64,000 nt of DNA from Flagellimonas chongwuensis (GTDB lineage Bacteria > Bacteroidota > Bacteroidia > Flavobacteriales > Flavobacteriaceae), in the NCBI RefSeq assembly GCF_013376415.1, contig NZ_WYET01000001.1:248001-312000 (forward strand), in the 5' to 3' direction. The number at the start of each line of letters is the position of its first letter. Within the stretch, counting starts at the first letter, position 1. Position numbers and translations under genes: made by a program. This document shows positions 45,701-54,393 of this stretch, in pieces. Under the pieces are notes generated by a model. The model was not told the DNA's origin and did no database searches. It saw only the letters and a list, made by a program, of their open reading frames with translations.

Positions 45701-46170
45701 TGGAAATCGCTTACTTACAGACACCTATAGGAACAGCGGAATTAAAAGGGGATGAAAATGGACTTGCTGCAATCACTGTTTTGGAAGAAAAAAAACCAAA
45801 CAGTACAATTCCAGAGGTTCTGAAGGATGCTGTTCAGCAATTTCAAGAATACTTTGATGGAAACCGAACGGTATTTGACCTAAAATTAAATCCGTCGGGG
45901 ACCGATTTTCAGAAAAAGGTGTGGGATGCCTTATTGCAAATTCCCTTTGGAAAAACCATTTCTTATTTGGAACTTTCCAAACAACTCGGTGATGTAAAGG
46001 CCATTCGTGCAGTAGCCTCGGCCAATGGCAAAAATCCACTTTGGATTGTGGTTCCCTGTCATCGTGTAATAGGAACCAACGGAGACCTCACAGGCTATGC
46101 AGGTGGACTGCATAGAAAAAAATGGTTATTGGAACACGAGAGTCCTGCAAAGCAGACGACTCTTTTTTAA
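45700..46170 (+). CDS. Methylated-DNA-protein-cysteine methyltransferase
   Basis: 156 residues, the usual length of the single-domain MGMT/Ogt family. Active site IVVPCHRVIG (Cys120 accepts the alkyl group from O6-alkylguanine), with the recognition helix KTISYLELSKQLGDVKAIRAVASANGKNP before it. It repairs alkylated DNA by a suicide reaction. It overlaps the stop codon of the CNNM gene by one base (TAATG), so translational coupling is likely. Confidence 0.94.
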   Translation: MEIAYLQTPIGTAELKGDENGLAAITVLEEKKPNSTIPEVLKDAVQQFQEYFDGNRTVFDLKLNPSGTDFQKKVWDALLQIPFGKTISYLELSKQLGDVKAIRAVASANGKNPLWIVVPCHRVIGTNGDLTGYAGGLHRKKWLLEHESPAKQTTLF

Positions 46171-46179
46171 ATTATTGCC

Positions 46180-46893
46180 ATGCTTTATAAACTTAACCTG
46201 GAGCATATCCTTTTTTTGGATATCGAGACCGTTCCCCTACATGAAAATTTCACCCATCTGGATGAAACTTCCCAACAGTTATGGGAGCTAAAAACACAGT
46301 ACCAACGCAAGGACGAGTTCTCGCCCGGGGAATTTTACGACCGTGCCGGTATTTGGGCCGAGTTCGGCAAAATTGTCTGCATCTCGGTGGGCTATTTTAA
46401 AATGCAGGGCGAGACCAGAAATTTTAGGACCACTTCCTTTTATGGTGATGAGGCCAAAATCCTCAAAGAGTTCAAACAACTGCTCATAGATTATTTTAGC
46501 AGCGTAAAACATCTTTTGTGTGCGCACAATGGCAAGGAGTTCGATTTTCCGTATATCGCCCGCAGAATGGTGATTAACGGCATTAATCTGCCCTACAAGC
46601 TAGATTTATTCGGTAAAAAACCGTGGGAAGTGCCTCATTTGGATACTATGGAACTTTGGAAGTTCGGCGATTACAAACATTACACTTCGCTCAAGTTATT
46701 GGCGCATATACTTGGAATCCCTTCCCCAAAAGAGGATATGGATGGCAGTATGGTGAAAGATGTGTTCTACAAGGAAAAGGATATCAACAGGATTATCGAT
46801 TATTGCGAACTAGACGTAGTCACTACCGCTCAGGTATTTTTGCGCATGCGCAACGAGGAACTTTTAACCGAAGATGAAATCAAAAAGGTGTGA
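46180..46893 (+). CDS. Predicted 3'-5' exonuclease (DEDDy, PolB-exonuclease-like)
   Basis: 237 residues. DEDD motifs: LFLDIETVP (Asp14, Glu16), LCAHNGKEFDFPYIARRM with the second Asp, and IIDYCELDVVTTAQVFLRM with Tyr and Asp (DEDDy). The whole chain is the exonuclease domain of the PolB-exo-like family, so no polymerase domain is expected. It should degrade DNA or RNA ends. It follows MGMT by 9 bp, forming a small DNA-repair pair. Confidence 0.88.
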   Translation: MLYKLNLEHILFLDIETVPLHENFTHLDETSQQLWELKTQYQRKDEFSPGEFYDRAGIWAEFGKIVCISVGYFKMQGETRNFRTTSFYGDEAKILKEFKQLLIDYFSSVKHLLCAHNGKEFDFPYIARRMVINGINLPYKLDLFGKKPWEVPHLDTMELWKFGDYKHYTSLKLLAHILGIPSPKEDMDGSMVKDVFYKEKDINRIIDYCELDVVTTAQVFLRMRNEELLTEDEIKKV

Positions 46894-47285
46894 GTTTAGA
46901 TGTCATATATCAGAGGTCGGAGGTCAGTAGGCAGTATTGAGTAATGAGAAAATGGTCGCTTCGCTCAGTATAACAACTCGGCCGCTGAGCGGAGCCGAAG
47001 CGACATTGCATGTTATCGGCATTTTGCGAGGAAAGCCGGTAGGTGCTATTATTTGAAAAGTGATACAAATCCTTGATTTTCGACTAAAAACCACTATTCC
47101 TACGATTTGTTGCGGCAAACCCCCGTTCAACCGCACGCAAAAACAGGGTGACTGTTCTGTTATCATCCATTCCGATGAGTGGCCGTGTTTCGGGAAACGT
47201 TTTGGTCGCTGAGCGGAGCCGAAGCGACACGAATCGCACCAAAAATTGGCCAAAGGGAAAAGGTGAAGGGTAAAAGGTTCCGAGT

Positions 47286-47373
47286 GTCATTTCGAACGGA
47301 TGTGAGAAATCTTGTAATGTGGGGAACAAAGGGGATTTCTCAATCGGTGCTCTGCACCTCATTTCGAAATGAC
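47286..47373. repeat. REP-like palindromic element, copy R2
   Basis: 88 bp bounded by GTCATTTCGAA and TTCGAAATGAC with inner stem TGAGAAATCT / AGATTTCTCA (one base different here: GGATTTCTCA). It lies in the plus orientation 400 bp beyond the 3' end of lipoprotein A. Close in sequence to R3. Confidence 0.8.
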
Positions 47374-47500
47374 AAAAGTTGCTATGAAGAAATGAAGCCT
47401 TGATTCTTGATTCCACCCAACCCGCCCATTGTTAATTGATAATTGTTCATTGTCTACTAAACCGACACGAATTCCACGAATTCCCACAAACCTTCATACC

Positions 47501-47563
47501 GACTTCCGACTTCCGACTTCTGACTTCTGACTTCTGACTTCTGACTTCTGACTTCTGATGTCT
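47501..47563. repeat. 7-nt tandem array
   Basis: Two GACTTCC, six GACTTCT and one GATGTCT in exact 7-bp phase. Similar degenerate arrays lie at 49965-50027 and 50128-50204, with looser ones near 54220-54275 and 60202-60251. Confidence 0.85.
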
Positions 47564-47617
47564 TGAATCTTGGCTCTTTTATCTCACATCTCAATACTCC
47601 CATCTAATATCTACCAA

Positions 47618-47650
47618 AAAGAAAAGCCCCCCGCTTGCACGGAAGGCCTT
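47618..47650 (-). terminator. Terminator of lipoprotein A gene
   Basis: On the minus strand GCCTTCCG and CGGGGGGC pair (two wobbles) and run into TTTTCTTTTT. The same hairpin follows lipoproteins B and D; a diverged version follows C. Confidence 0.8.
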
Positions 47651-47685
47651 TCAATAATTAACCATTAAATTTGAAGAAAATGAAT

Positions 47686-49470
47686 TTATTTTACAAAAAC
47701 ATCATTAGCTACTCCATAAATATTACTTAAATTTTGATTGACCCCATCAATCCATAATGTCGGAGAATCTTCGGTTACTCCAACAGCATATACTTTCCCG
47801 TTTTTAACAAATAAAGATCTTATGTTTGTAAAAGTATCTGGCTCTCCCAAAAATGTATAATCAGATCCATTTTTGACAATAGCTCCCAGATAATGGTCTT
47901 GGGATTTTATTCTGCCACCAACATACACATCACCATTATCTACAAAAACGGTGTGTATGGATATTCCAAGATAACTACCTATTAACGCATTATTTTTCCA
48001 TAATTTTCCTGCTGCCAAAGAATTTTTGATCTCGAAACCTACAACATAAACATCGTTGCCATCTATAAACACATCCGTAGCTTCGGCAATACCCTCTCCA
48101 TCGGTTAAAGTTATTGGTACGCCATTTTCCCATACAGTAGCCACAGATTTACCGTTCAATCCTCTGTAGCCAACAACATATGTTTTTCCATTTCCAACTG
48201 CAACATTCAATGCATCGGATGTATCATAACCCATTGAGTTCAGTGGTTGCACCTGTCCATTCACCCATTGTACCGCATTTTTTGAATTGTTTAAGTCATT
48301 GTTATTTCTGATATTTCCTACAATATATTCAGTACCATTCTCAACAAATATCGAGTTGGCTGCATAAGCAAAAGTTTCGGAAGGTTGTGTTATGTTGCTG
48401 ACATTCCCATTTTTCCAGAGCTTAATTACAGAATTTGGGGCAATGCTATCAGTCATTGCAATGTATACATCATCATTATACAAATACATGGAGGCTGCGT
48501 TAGCACTAGTACTGCCATCAGTCAGTTGGGTGACATTTCCATTGACCCACATCTTTGCAATGGATCCCAAAGGTTGTTCTTTAGTTCGTCCTACAACATA
48601 AACATTGGGATTAACCACCACAGTTACGGTCGCGCTCGCATTGTCCACGATAACGGTAATGGTGGTCTGGCCCTCTGCAACAGCGGTAACGTTGCCCTCT
48701 TGGTCCACGGTGGCCACATCGGTGTTGTCCGAGCTCCAAACGGGCGTGCTTGTCTCCTCTACGTCTGCCTCCAGTGCAAAAATGGACAGTTCCCCGGTAT
48801 CGCCGGTATAGAGCTCCATGCCCTCCTTGTCCAATTCCAGTTTGGTCACCGGCCCGTCCACCACGCTTACGGTACAGGTGGCTTCCGCTCCGCCCGCGTT
48901 TGCTGTAATGGTGGCCTCACCTATTTTCAATGCGGTCACTACGCCGTCGGCGTCCACGGTGGCCACGGTCTCGTCGCTGCTGCTCCACGCCACGGTGTTC
49001 TCACCGATGTCGGTGGTCACTTCCAGCGATGCGGTATATTTAGGATAAGGATATAACGTCACCGCCTCTTCGTTCAGGGCAATGGTCAATGGGACGTCTT
49101 CTGTAACTTTGAACGTTTCGGTACTGGTGGCGGTCTTTCCGCCCACGGCAACGGATATCTTGGCGGTCGCTGCACCATCGGGTACCTTCGCCACGAGCTT
49201 GGTGGTACTGGCAGTGGTAACGCTGGCGGCCAAATTGCCGAACTTTACGGTGTTCTTGGAGGCAGTGGCATCAAAGTTGGTCCCGTTGATGGTGACCAAA
49301 GTGCCCACGGTGCCGGAAAGGGGCGTAAAGCTGGTTATCGTCGGGGCCTCATCGCCTGTCTTGGGGGTGTCGGGGGTATCGGGAGTGTCAGGGCCATCGT
49401 CCTTGCCACAGGAAAGTGCGAACAGGCAAACCGATAGGGCCGCAACGGCCCAAATACTGAATTTTTTCAT
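47686..49470 (-). CDS. Surface lipoprotein A: IPT/TIG, two Big_2, propeller-like repeats
   Basis: 594 residues. Signal peptide and lipobox Cys21 (CLFALSCGKDD); the acidic KDD just after the Cys resembles the flavobacterial lipoprotein export signal, so it should face outwards. Then a DTP-repeat linker (28-38), an IPT/TIG domain (about 43-123; ITSFTPLSGTVGTLVTING), two Big_2 domains (about 128-207 and 208-290; VAWSSSDETVATVDADG, VWSSDNTDVATVDQEG), and about six repeats of some 45-50 residues with WKNG and VYVVG motifs (about 292-594). The N-terminal half is nearly the same in B, D and E; the C-terminal half is its own. A ligand-binding or adhesin role is inference. It has its own LytTR-like promoter and terminator. 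Confidence 0.85.
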   Translation of the reverse strand: MKKFSIWAVAALSVCLFALSCGKDDGPDTPDTPDTPKTGDEAPTITSFTPLSGTVGTLVTINGTNFDATASKNTVKFGNLAASVTTASTTKLVAKVPDGAATAKISVAVGGKTATSTETFKVTEDVPLTIALNEEAVTLYPYPKYTASLEVTTDIGENTVAWSSSDETVATVDADGVVTALKIGEATITANAGGAEATCTVSVVDGPVTKLELDKEGMELYTGDTGELSIFALEADVEETSTPVWSSDNTDVATVDQEGNVTAVAEGQTTITVIVDNASATVTVVVNPNVYVVGRTKEQPLGSIAKMWVNGNVTQLTDGSTSANAASMYLYNDDVYIAMTDSIAPNSVIKLWKNGNVSNITQPSETFAYAANSIFVENGTEYIVGNIRNNNDLNNSKNAVQWVNGQVQPLNSMGYDTSDALNVAVGNGKTYVVGYRGLNGKSVATVWENGVPITLTDGEGIAEATDVFIDGNDVYVVGFEIKNSLAAGKLWKNNALIGSYLGISIHTVFVDNGDVYVGGRIKSQDHYLGAIVKNGSDYTFLGEPDTFTNIRSLFVKNGKVYAVGVTEDSPTLWIDGVNQNLSNIYGVANDVFVK

Positions 49471-49501
49471 ATCAATTACTTTTTAAAGTTGTCGATTCCA
49501 A

Positions 49502-49568
49502 CAAAGTAAGGACAAGCGAAGGTATTTTAGGGGCGCCAATTGACGGATGCCCCGTTTGAATTGACGGA
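49502..49568 (-). promoter_or_regulatory. LytTR-like promoter of lipoprotein A
   Basis: On the minus strand TCCGTCAAT occurs twice (49560-49568 and 49539-49547), starts 21 bp apart with a 12-bp spacer, then 29 bp to TTACTTTG (49509-49502). The motif matches the LytTR half-site consensus at 8 of 9 positions. Here the TTG of the -33 position is CTA. Confidence 0.65.
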
Positions 49569-49774
49569 TGGGGGTTTTGGGTTTAGGAGAAGTGAGATTT
49601 TAGTATTGAGAAGTGAGAAAACGGGGTGGGTTCAGCTATCAGAGGTCGGTTGACGGTCGCTGAGCGGAGTCGAAGCGACATTTTATTGATTGTACATTGA
49701 ATGGACACGAATTACACGGATTATCACGAACTATTGGCCAAGGGAAAAAAGGTGAAGGGTAAAAGGTTCCGAGT

Positions 49775-49862
49775 GTCATTTCGAACGGACGTAAGAAACC
49801 TTGTATTGTGGGGAACAAAGGAGATTTCTCAATTGGTGTGCTGCACCTCATTTCGAAATGAC
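49775..49862. repeat. REP-like palindromic element, copy R3
   Basis: 88 bp with outer GTCATTTCGAA/TTCGAAATGAC and inner AGATTTCTCA partner partly degenerate (GTAAGAAAC). It lies 305 bp upstream of lipoprotein A in the same relative orientation as R4 and R5 upstream of D and E. Confidence 0.8.
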
Positions 49863-49964
49863 AAAAGTTGCTCCCCAATAAGAAGTTTTTCTTGGAGTTT
49901 TGGTTGTTGAATCTTTGGGAACAATCTATTTGAACCGACACGAATTTCCACAAACCTTCATACT

Positions 49965-50027
49965 GATTTCTGACCTCAGACTTCTGACCTCCGACTTCTG
50001 ACTTCCGACTTCTGACTTCTGATGTCT
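49965..50027. repeat. Degenerate 7-nt array
   Basis: Nine units in phase: GATTTCT, GACCTCA, GACTTCT, GACCTCC, GACTTCT, GACTTCC, two GACTTCT, GATGTCT. Positions 1-2 (GA) and 5-6 (TC) are constant. Confidence 0.8.
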
Positions 50028-50127
50028 TGGCTCTTGACTCCACCCAACCCACCCATTGTTAATTGATAATTGTTCATTGTCTACTGAACCGACACGAATT
50101 CCACGAATTTCCACAAACCTTCATACC

Positions 50128-50204
50128 GACTTCCGACTTCTGACCTCAGACCTCAGACTTCTGACTTCCGACTTCTGACTTCTGACTTCTGACCTCTGAA
50201 ATCT
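50128..50204. repeat. Degenerate 7-nt array
   Basis: Eleven units in phase, mostly GACTTCT, GACTTCC, GACCTCA and GACCTCT, ending GAAATCT. It directly precedes the terminator of lipoprotein B. Confidence 0.8.
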
Positions 50205-50205
50205 A

Positions 50206-50238
50206 AAAAAGAAAAGCCCCCCGCTCACGCAGAAGGCC
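50206..50238 (-). terminator. Terminator of lipoprotein B gene
   Basis: Minus-strand GCCTTCTG and GCGGGGGGC-type stem followed by TTTTCTTTTTT, homologous to the one after lipoprotein A. Confidence 0.75.
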
Positions 50239-50272
50239 TTTCAATAATTAACCATTAAATTTAAAGACTATA

Positions 50273-52039
50273 CTATTTTACGAAAATGGAAGGGCCATAA
50301 GCATTAAACTCTGCATCGGTAAGATGAAACAGTTCATCATTGACCCAATAAATAATATTTAATTTATCATTTTCATCATACACTTCACCGACCGAATAAA
50401 CCTTGGAATTATGCAATGTTAAGCCTTCTATTGAGCTTTCAATTCCTACCGGTCCCGGAAGATCATAAAGCAATGCGCCATTTTTCCAAATCTGTGGCTC
50501 ATAATTAACGGATAGGGCAGTATACACATCCCCATTTTCAATGTAAACATCTTCAGCAGAGGATGGTGCGGCCCCTGAAATCTCAGTGCCATTTGCCCAA
50601 ATAGTGGCACTGATGTTGGGTTCACCTCCTATAAATCCTGCCACATATATGTTTTCATCACTTACAAATACCGATTGGGCTTCTGACTGTGTTTCAGAAA
50701 GAAATGTAACTTCTCCATCCTCCCACAAAGCAGCAACACTAGTGAAATTAGTAAAATCAGAGCCGACCACATAGACCACTCCTTCATGTACAAAAATGGA
50801 GTTGACCTCTACACCGTTAGTGGTTTCCGTTGGCAACAGTTCCAACATACCGTTTTTCCAGACAGCGGCCTTGGTACCGTTATCGGTTTTTATGGTCCCT
50901 GCAACATAGACAATGCTTTCACTTACAAAAATAGAGCGGGCGTTTGCAAACCCTGCAAGGGTCGTGGCAACGCCATTTTTCCAAATTTTGGCAACTTGTA
51001 TATTTCCATCATATTCATTACCAACCACATAAATATCGTCACCATCCACAAATATGTCACCGGCGTAGGCATCCTTGGTTCCATCGGTAAGCTCATAAAG
51101 AACTTCCCCATTTTTCCAGACCTTGGCTACATACAGGAATTGTTCGTTCATTTCATTGCCTGAGATATAAACATTCGGGTTTACCACAATGGTGGAGGTT
51201 GCACTTGCATTGTCCACAGTAACGGTAATAACGGCCTCGCCCTCTGCCACGGCGGTAACATTGCCATCTTGGTCCACGGTGGCCACATCGGTGTTGTCCG
51301 AGCTCCAAACGGGGGTGCTGGTCTCCTCCACATCGGCCTCCAAAGCAAAAATGGAGAGTTCCCCGGTATCGCCGGTATAGAGCTCCATGCCCTCCTTGTC
51401 CAATTCCAGTTTGGTCACCGGTCCGTCCACCACGCTTACGGTACAGGTGGCTTCCGCTCCGCCCGCGTTTGCGGTAATGGTGGCCTCGCCTATTTTCAGG
51501 GCGGTCACCGTACCGTCGGCGTCCACGGTAGCTACAGTTTCGTCGCTGCTGCTCCACGCCACGGTGTTCTCGCCTATGTCGGTGGTCACTTCCAACATAG
51601 CGGTATATTTGGGGTAAGGATATAACGTCACCGCCTCTTCGTTAAGGGCAATGGTCAAGGGAACATCCTCGGTAACTTTGAACGTGTCGGTGCTGGTAGC
51701 GGTCTTCCCGCTCACGGTAACGGATATCTTCGCGGTCTCTGCGCCCTCGGGTACCTCGGCCACGAGCTTAGTGGCACTTGCAGTGCTCAAGGAAGCTACT
51801 ACGTTTCCGAACTTTACGGTGTTGTTGGATTTGGTGGCATCAAAGTTGGTCCCGTTGATGGTGACCAAAGTGCCCACGGTGCCGGAAAGGGGCGTAAAGC
51901 TGGTTATCGTCGGGTTTTCATCGCCGGTCTTGGGCGTGTCGGGGGTATCGGGAGTGTCAGGGTCATCGTCCTTGCCACAGGAAAGTGCGAACAGGCAAAC
52001 CGATAGGGCAGCAACGGCCCAAATACTGAATTTTTTCAT
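50273..52039 (-). CDS. Surface lipoprotein B: IPT/TIG, two Big_2, propeller-like repeats
   Basis: 588 residues. Signal peptide, Cys21, CGKDD export-signal-like start, DTP linker (three units), IPT/TIG (about 43-123), two Big_2 (128-290) almost the same as in A, then a different C-terminal half: repeats with KVWKNGEVLYELTDG, VYVAGTIKTDNGTKAAVWKNG, VYVVGSDFTNFTSVAALWEDG and a closing YWVNDELFHLTDAEFNAYG. Between N- and C-terminal halves similarity to A drops sharply at about residue 290 (VVNPNVYI). Own promoter and terminator. Role unknown; probably surface binding. Confidence 0.85.
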   Translation of the reverse strand: MKKFSIWAVAALSVCLFALSCGKDDDPDTPDTPDTPKTGDENPTITSFTPLSGTVGTLVTINGTNFDATKSNNTVKFGNVVASLSTASATKLVAEVPEGAETAKISVTVSGKTATSTDTFKVTEDVPLTIALNEEAVTLYPYPKYTAMLEVTTDIGENTVAWSSSDETVATVDADGTVTALKIGEATITANAGGAEATCTVSVVDGPVTKLELDKEGMELYTGDTGELSIFALEADVEETSTPVWSSDNTDVATVDQDGNVTAVAEGEAVITVTVDNASATSTIVVNPNVYISGNEMNEQFLYVAKVWKNGEVLYELTDGTKDAYAGDIFVDGDDIYVVGNEYDGNIQVAKIWKNGVATTLAGFANARSIFVSESIVYVAGTIKTDNGTKAAVWKNGMLELLPTETTNGVEVNSIFVHEGVVYVVGSDFTNFTSVAALWEDGEVTFLSETQSEAQSVFVSDENIYVAGFIGGEPNISATIWANGTEISGAAPSSAEDVYIENGDVYTALSVNYEPQIWKNGALLYDLPGPVGIESSIEGLTLHNSKVYSVGEVYDENDKLNIIYWVNDELFHLTDAEFNAYGPSIFVK

Positions 52040-52070
52040 ATCAATTACTTTTTAAAGTTGTCGATTCCAA

Positions 52071-52137
52071 CAAAGTAAGGGCAAGCGAAGGTATTTTAAG
52101 GGCACCAATTGACGGATGCCCCTTTTGAATTGACGGA
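52071..52137 (-). promoter_or_regulatory. LytTR-like promoter of lipoprotein B
   Basis: TCCGTCAAT at 52129-52137 and 52108-52116 on the minus strand (21-bp period), then 29 bp to TTACTTTG (52078-52071). Same geometry as at A, D and E. Confidence 0.65.
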
Positions 52138-52404
52138 TGGGGGTTTTGGGTTTAGGAGAAGTGAGATTTTAGTATTGAGAAGTGAGAAAACGGGGTGGGC
52201 TCAGCTATCAGAGGTCGGTTGACGGTCGCTGAGCGGAGTCGAAGCGACATTTTATTGATTGTACATTGAATGGACACGAATTACACGGATTATCACGAAC
52301 TTTTTATGGGGAGGCAGATCTCAGATCTCAGATTTCTGAATTCTGATATCTTGATTCTTAGCTCTTTTATCCCACATCTCAATACCAACATCTAATATCT
52401 ACCA

Positions 52405-52437
52405 AAAAGAAAAGCCCCCACCAAAGCGAGGGCCTGT
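52405..52437 (-). terminator. Terminator of lipoprotein C gene
   Basis: Minus-strand GCCCTC...GGGGGC stem followed by TTTTCTTTTTGG; diverged relative of the A, B and D terminators. Confidence 0.7.
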
Positions 52438-52468
52438 TCAACCAAATAAAAATTAGAGTAAATAAAAT

Positions 52469-53953
52469 TTATTGTACTATCAAGTCAAAAGATTTGGCAT
52501 CTTGGGAACCATCAGTAATGGTCATCTCCTCATCGTTCTTCCATAGTTTGACCACATTTTTACCACCTAAGGCTGCGAACCCGGATGCATACACATTACC
52601 AATATTGGTGTGGATAGCGTTGGCTTCCGTGTAGTTTCCACCATCAGGATGTTGATATAATACTTCCCCATTCTTCCATATCTTCGGAGCAATACCATCG
52701 TTTCCAGCAACAAATACATTGTCACCATCAACAAAAACAGATTGGGCATATCCGTTGTTGCTTCCATCGGTAAGTTCTTTCGCAAGCACATTGTTCTTCC
52801 AGATTTGAGCTACAAATTTGCCCACTTTGATTTCTGTCCCCACTGTATAGACATCGGTTCCATCCCAAACCATGGAATATGCTTCCGCGGGGTTGCTGCC
52901 ATCTGAAAGATCGTGCAATACCTGAAAGTTTTTCCACACCCTAGCTTCATTTAGCTCTCCGTTGCTCTCATGTCCGGCTACGTATATATCAATACCGTCC
53001 ACATGAATCGATTTACCATAGGCATTGGTAACCCCGTTGGTTACGTTTTTTAAAAGGTTGCCGTTTTTCCAAACCTTAGCTACAAAAAACCCGTCTACAC
53101 TTTCCTCGCCTACAGCATATACATCGGAACCTTCAACGAATATTCCATTGGCCCGTGCCCCATTGGCGCCGTTGGTAAGCTGGTAAAGTTCTTCCCCGTT
53201 TTTCCAGACCATGGCCACATTGCCGTCATTACCGGCTGCATAGGTGTCAGCTCCAACAACGAACAAGGAATTCACTTGTGAATTGTCACTGCTGGTGCTG
53301 AGTCCTTGTTTTGTACCATTTTTCCAAATGGCCGCCACATTGTTGGTTCCATTGCTCTCATATCCTCCGATATACACATTGGGCACAATAGTCGCAACTG
53401 CATTTACAGATTGACTTCCTACCGTAGCTGTTATTGTTGCATTTCCGGCTCCCATGGCAGTTACTTTACCATTGGCATCTACCATGGCCACTTCCGGATT
53501 ACTGGAGGTCCAGTTAATGGTTGCCCCTCCATTTCCGCTGGCAACAAGGATTTCGTTGTCCAAGGTGTAAAGTTCCAAGGCTGTTTTGTTCAACGCCAAT
53601 ACTGGGGCATCCTCTTCCACGGTAAATGTGGAGGTACTAATTGCCGTATCTCCATTGGCTGTTACGGATATTTTTCCAGTAATTGCGCCAACAGGAACAG
53701 TTACCACAAGTTTAGTGGTGGAAACGGTGGTTATTTCTGCGGCAATGTTTCCAAATTTAACCGTGTTATTGGTTTTGGTATTCCCAAAATTTTTACCATT
53801 AATGGTAACATTGGTTCCAACTTTACCGGAAGACGGGGTAAAATTGGTGATAGAGGGAGCGGGTATAGGTGCGGGAGCGTCGTCCTTACTGCACGCCAAA
53901 GCAACTATAAAAATTGAGAAAGCAAGCGATGCTTGCAACAATACTTTTTTCAT
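52469..53953 (-). CDS. Surface lipoprotein C: IPT/TIG, one Big_2, propeller-like repeats (divergent member)
   Basis: 494 residues. Signal peptide MKKVLLQASLAFSIFIVALAC, so lipobox Cys21 (CSKDD). One IPT/TIG domain (about 33-112; ITNFTPSSGKVGTNVTINGKNF), only one Big_2 (about 118-190; INWTSSNPEVAMVDANG), then about six propeller-like repeats (AKVWKNGNLLKNVTNGVTNAYG, DVYTVGTEIKVGKFVAQIWKN). Overall design is that of A and B but protein identity is lower throughout, so it is an older branch; its promoter still has the 21-bp direct repeats. Expected on the cell surface. Confidence 0.85.
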   Translation of the reverse strand: MKKVLLQASLAFSIFIVALACSKDDAPAPIPAPSITNFTPSSGKVGTNVTINGKNFGNTKTNNTVKFGNIAAEITTVSTTKLVVTVPVGAITGKISVTANGDTAISTSTFTVEEDAPVLALNKTALELYTLDNEILVASGNGGATINWTSSNPEVAMVDANGKVTAMGAGNATITATVGSQSVNAVATIVPNVYIGGYESNGTNNVAAIWKNGTKQGLSTSSDNSQVNSLFVVGADTYAAGNDGNVAMVWKNGEELYQLTNGANGARANGIFVEGSDVYAVGEESVDGFFVAKVWKNGNLLKNVTNGVTNAYGKSIHVDGIDIYVAGHESNGELNEARVWKNFQVLHDLSDGSNPAEAYSMVWDGTDVYTVGTEIKVGKFVAQIWKNNVLAKELTDGSNNGYAQSVFVDGDNVFVAGNDGIAPKIWKNGEVLYQHPDGGNYTEANAIHTNIGNVYASGFAALGGKNVVKLWKNDEEMTITDGSQDAKSFDLIVQ

Positions 53954-54393
53954 AACAAAAATTTTATGGGATTATTAATTCATCGCAAAGAAATGTCAAA
54001 GTTTTGGGGCGATCTGGCACCAATTGACGTATGCCCCTTTTAAATTGACGGATAAGGGTTTTGGGTTTAGGAGAGGTGAGATTTTAGTATTGAGAAGTGA
54101 GAAAACGGGGTGGGTTCAGCTATCAGACGTCGGTTGACGGTCGCTGAGCGGAGTTGAAGCGACATTTTATTGAGTGTACATTGAATGGACACGAATTATC
54201 ACGAACTTTTTATAGGGAGATCAGATTTCAGGTTTCAGAGGTCTGACTGCTGATGTCTGACATCTGATATCTTGGTTCTTGGTTCTTGAATCCACCCAAC
54301 CCTATCACATTGTTTATCGCTTATTGTCCATTGTTAACTGAAAAAGTGATGACATTTCTTACTTTTACGGTTCTAAACAGAAAACTCCATACT
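53954..54393. repeat. Divergent intergenic stretch between lipoprotein C and DUF3078
   Basis: About 440 bp with no gene. It holds C's promoter (53986-54052), the 25-bp hairpin unit in a slightly altered form (54139-54163), the GAATGGACACGAATTATCACG word, a short imperfect 7-nt array (about 54218-54275) and the DUF3078 promoter region. An ORF starting at 54286 is only the non-coding upstream of DUF3078. Confidence 0.7.
53986..54052 (-). promoter_or_regulatory. LytTR-like promoter of lipoprotein C
   Basis: TCCGTCAAT (54044-54052) and TACGTCAAT (54023-54031) on the minus strand, 21-bp period, then 29 bp to TTTCTTTG (53993-53986). The DNA between has diverged from the other copies, yet both spacings are kept. 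Confidence 0.6.

Larger units (their letters stand above)
46894..47685. repeat. Intergenic repeat-rich stretch 3' of the exonuclease and lipoprotein A genes
   Basis: No gene is visible in about 790 bp. Contents from left: a hairpin GTCGCTTCG/CGAAGCGAC (46955-47004), a single 25-bp GGTCGCTGAGCGGAGCCGAAGCGAC-type unit (47204-47228), palindromic element R2 (47286-47373), a run of eight perfect-period GACTTCY heptads plus a ninth unit (47501-47563), and the terminator of lipoprotein A (47618-47650). Short direct copies of the text GACACGAATTCCACGAA and CCACAAACCTTCATAC also recur at 49.9-50.1 kb. Open frames here are chance products of the repeats. Confidence 0.75.
49471..50272. repeat. Shared upstream block and repeats between lipoproteins A and B
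   Basis: About 800 bp without a gene. From right to left on the minus strand: B's terminator (50206-50238), a heptad array (50128-50204), another (49965-50027), palindromic element R3 (49775-49862), the text GACACGAATTACACGGATTATCACG (near 49700), the 25-bp GGTCGCTGAGCGGAGTCGAAGCGAC hairpin (49655-49679), a run of AAGTGAGA-type words, and A's promoter with two 9-bp direct repeats (49539-49568). The block up to R3 is almost the same as those upstream of B, D and E. Confidence 0.8.
52040..52468. repeat. Upstream block of lipoprotein B and terminator of C
   Basis: About 430 bp without a gene. B's promoter (52071-52137), AAGTGAGA words, the 25-bp hairpin unit (52224-52248), the GAATGGACACGAATTACACGG word, a few heptads, and the terminator of lipoprotein C (52405-52437). 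No palindromic R element is present here. Confidence 0.7.

Noticed and set aside
48385..49056. Long open frames opposite the Big_2 parts of the lipoproteins (also 51269, 51651, 60738, 61174, 63081)
   Set aside because: They are antisense shadows caused by the GC-rich, Thr/Val-rich codon pattern of the real genes, and recur at the same place in every paralogue.
49701..49910. Open frames built from MDTNYTDYHELL- and RVSFRTDVRNL-like text (also at 47179, 49639, 60364, 60396, 62760)
   Set aside because: They are translations of the repeat blocks (the GACACGAATTACACGG word and the palindromic elements), in either orientation. They lack start signals and protein-like composition.
47501..50204. CRISPR-like arrays
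   Set aside because: The units are 7 bp long, contiguous and degenerate, with no spacers of 30 bp and no cas genes. They are simple tandem arrays.
54286..54393. N-terminal extension of the DUF3078 gene
   Set aside because: The extension covers intergenic repeat text and the promoter region; the signal peptide begins at 54394.
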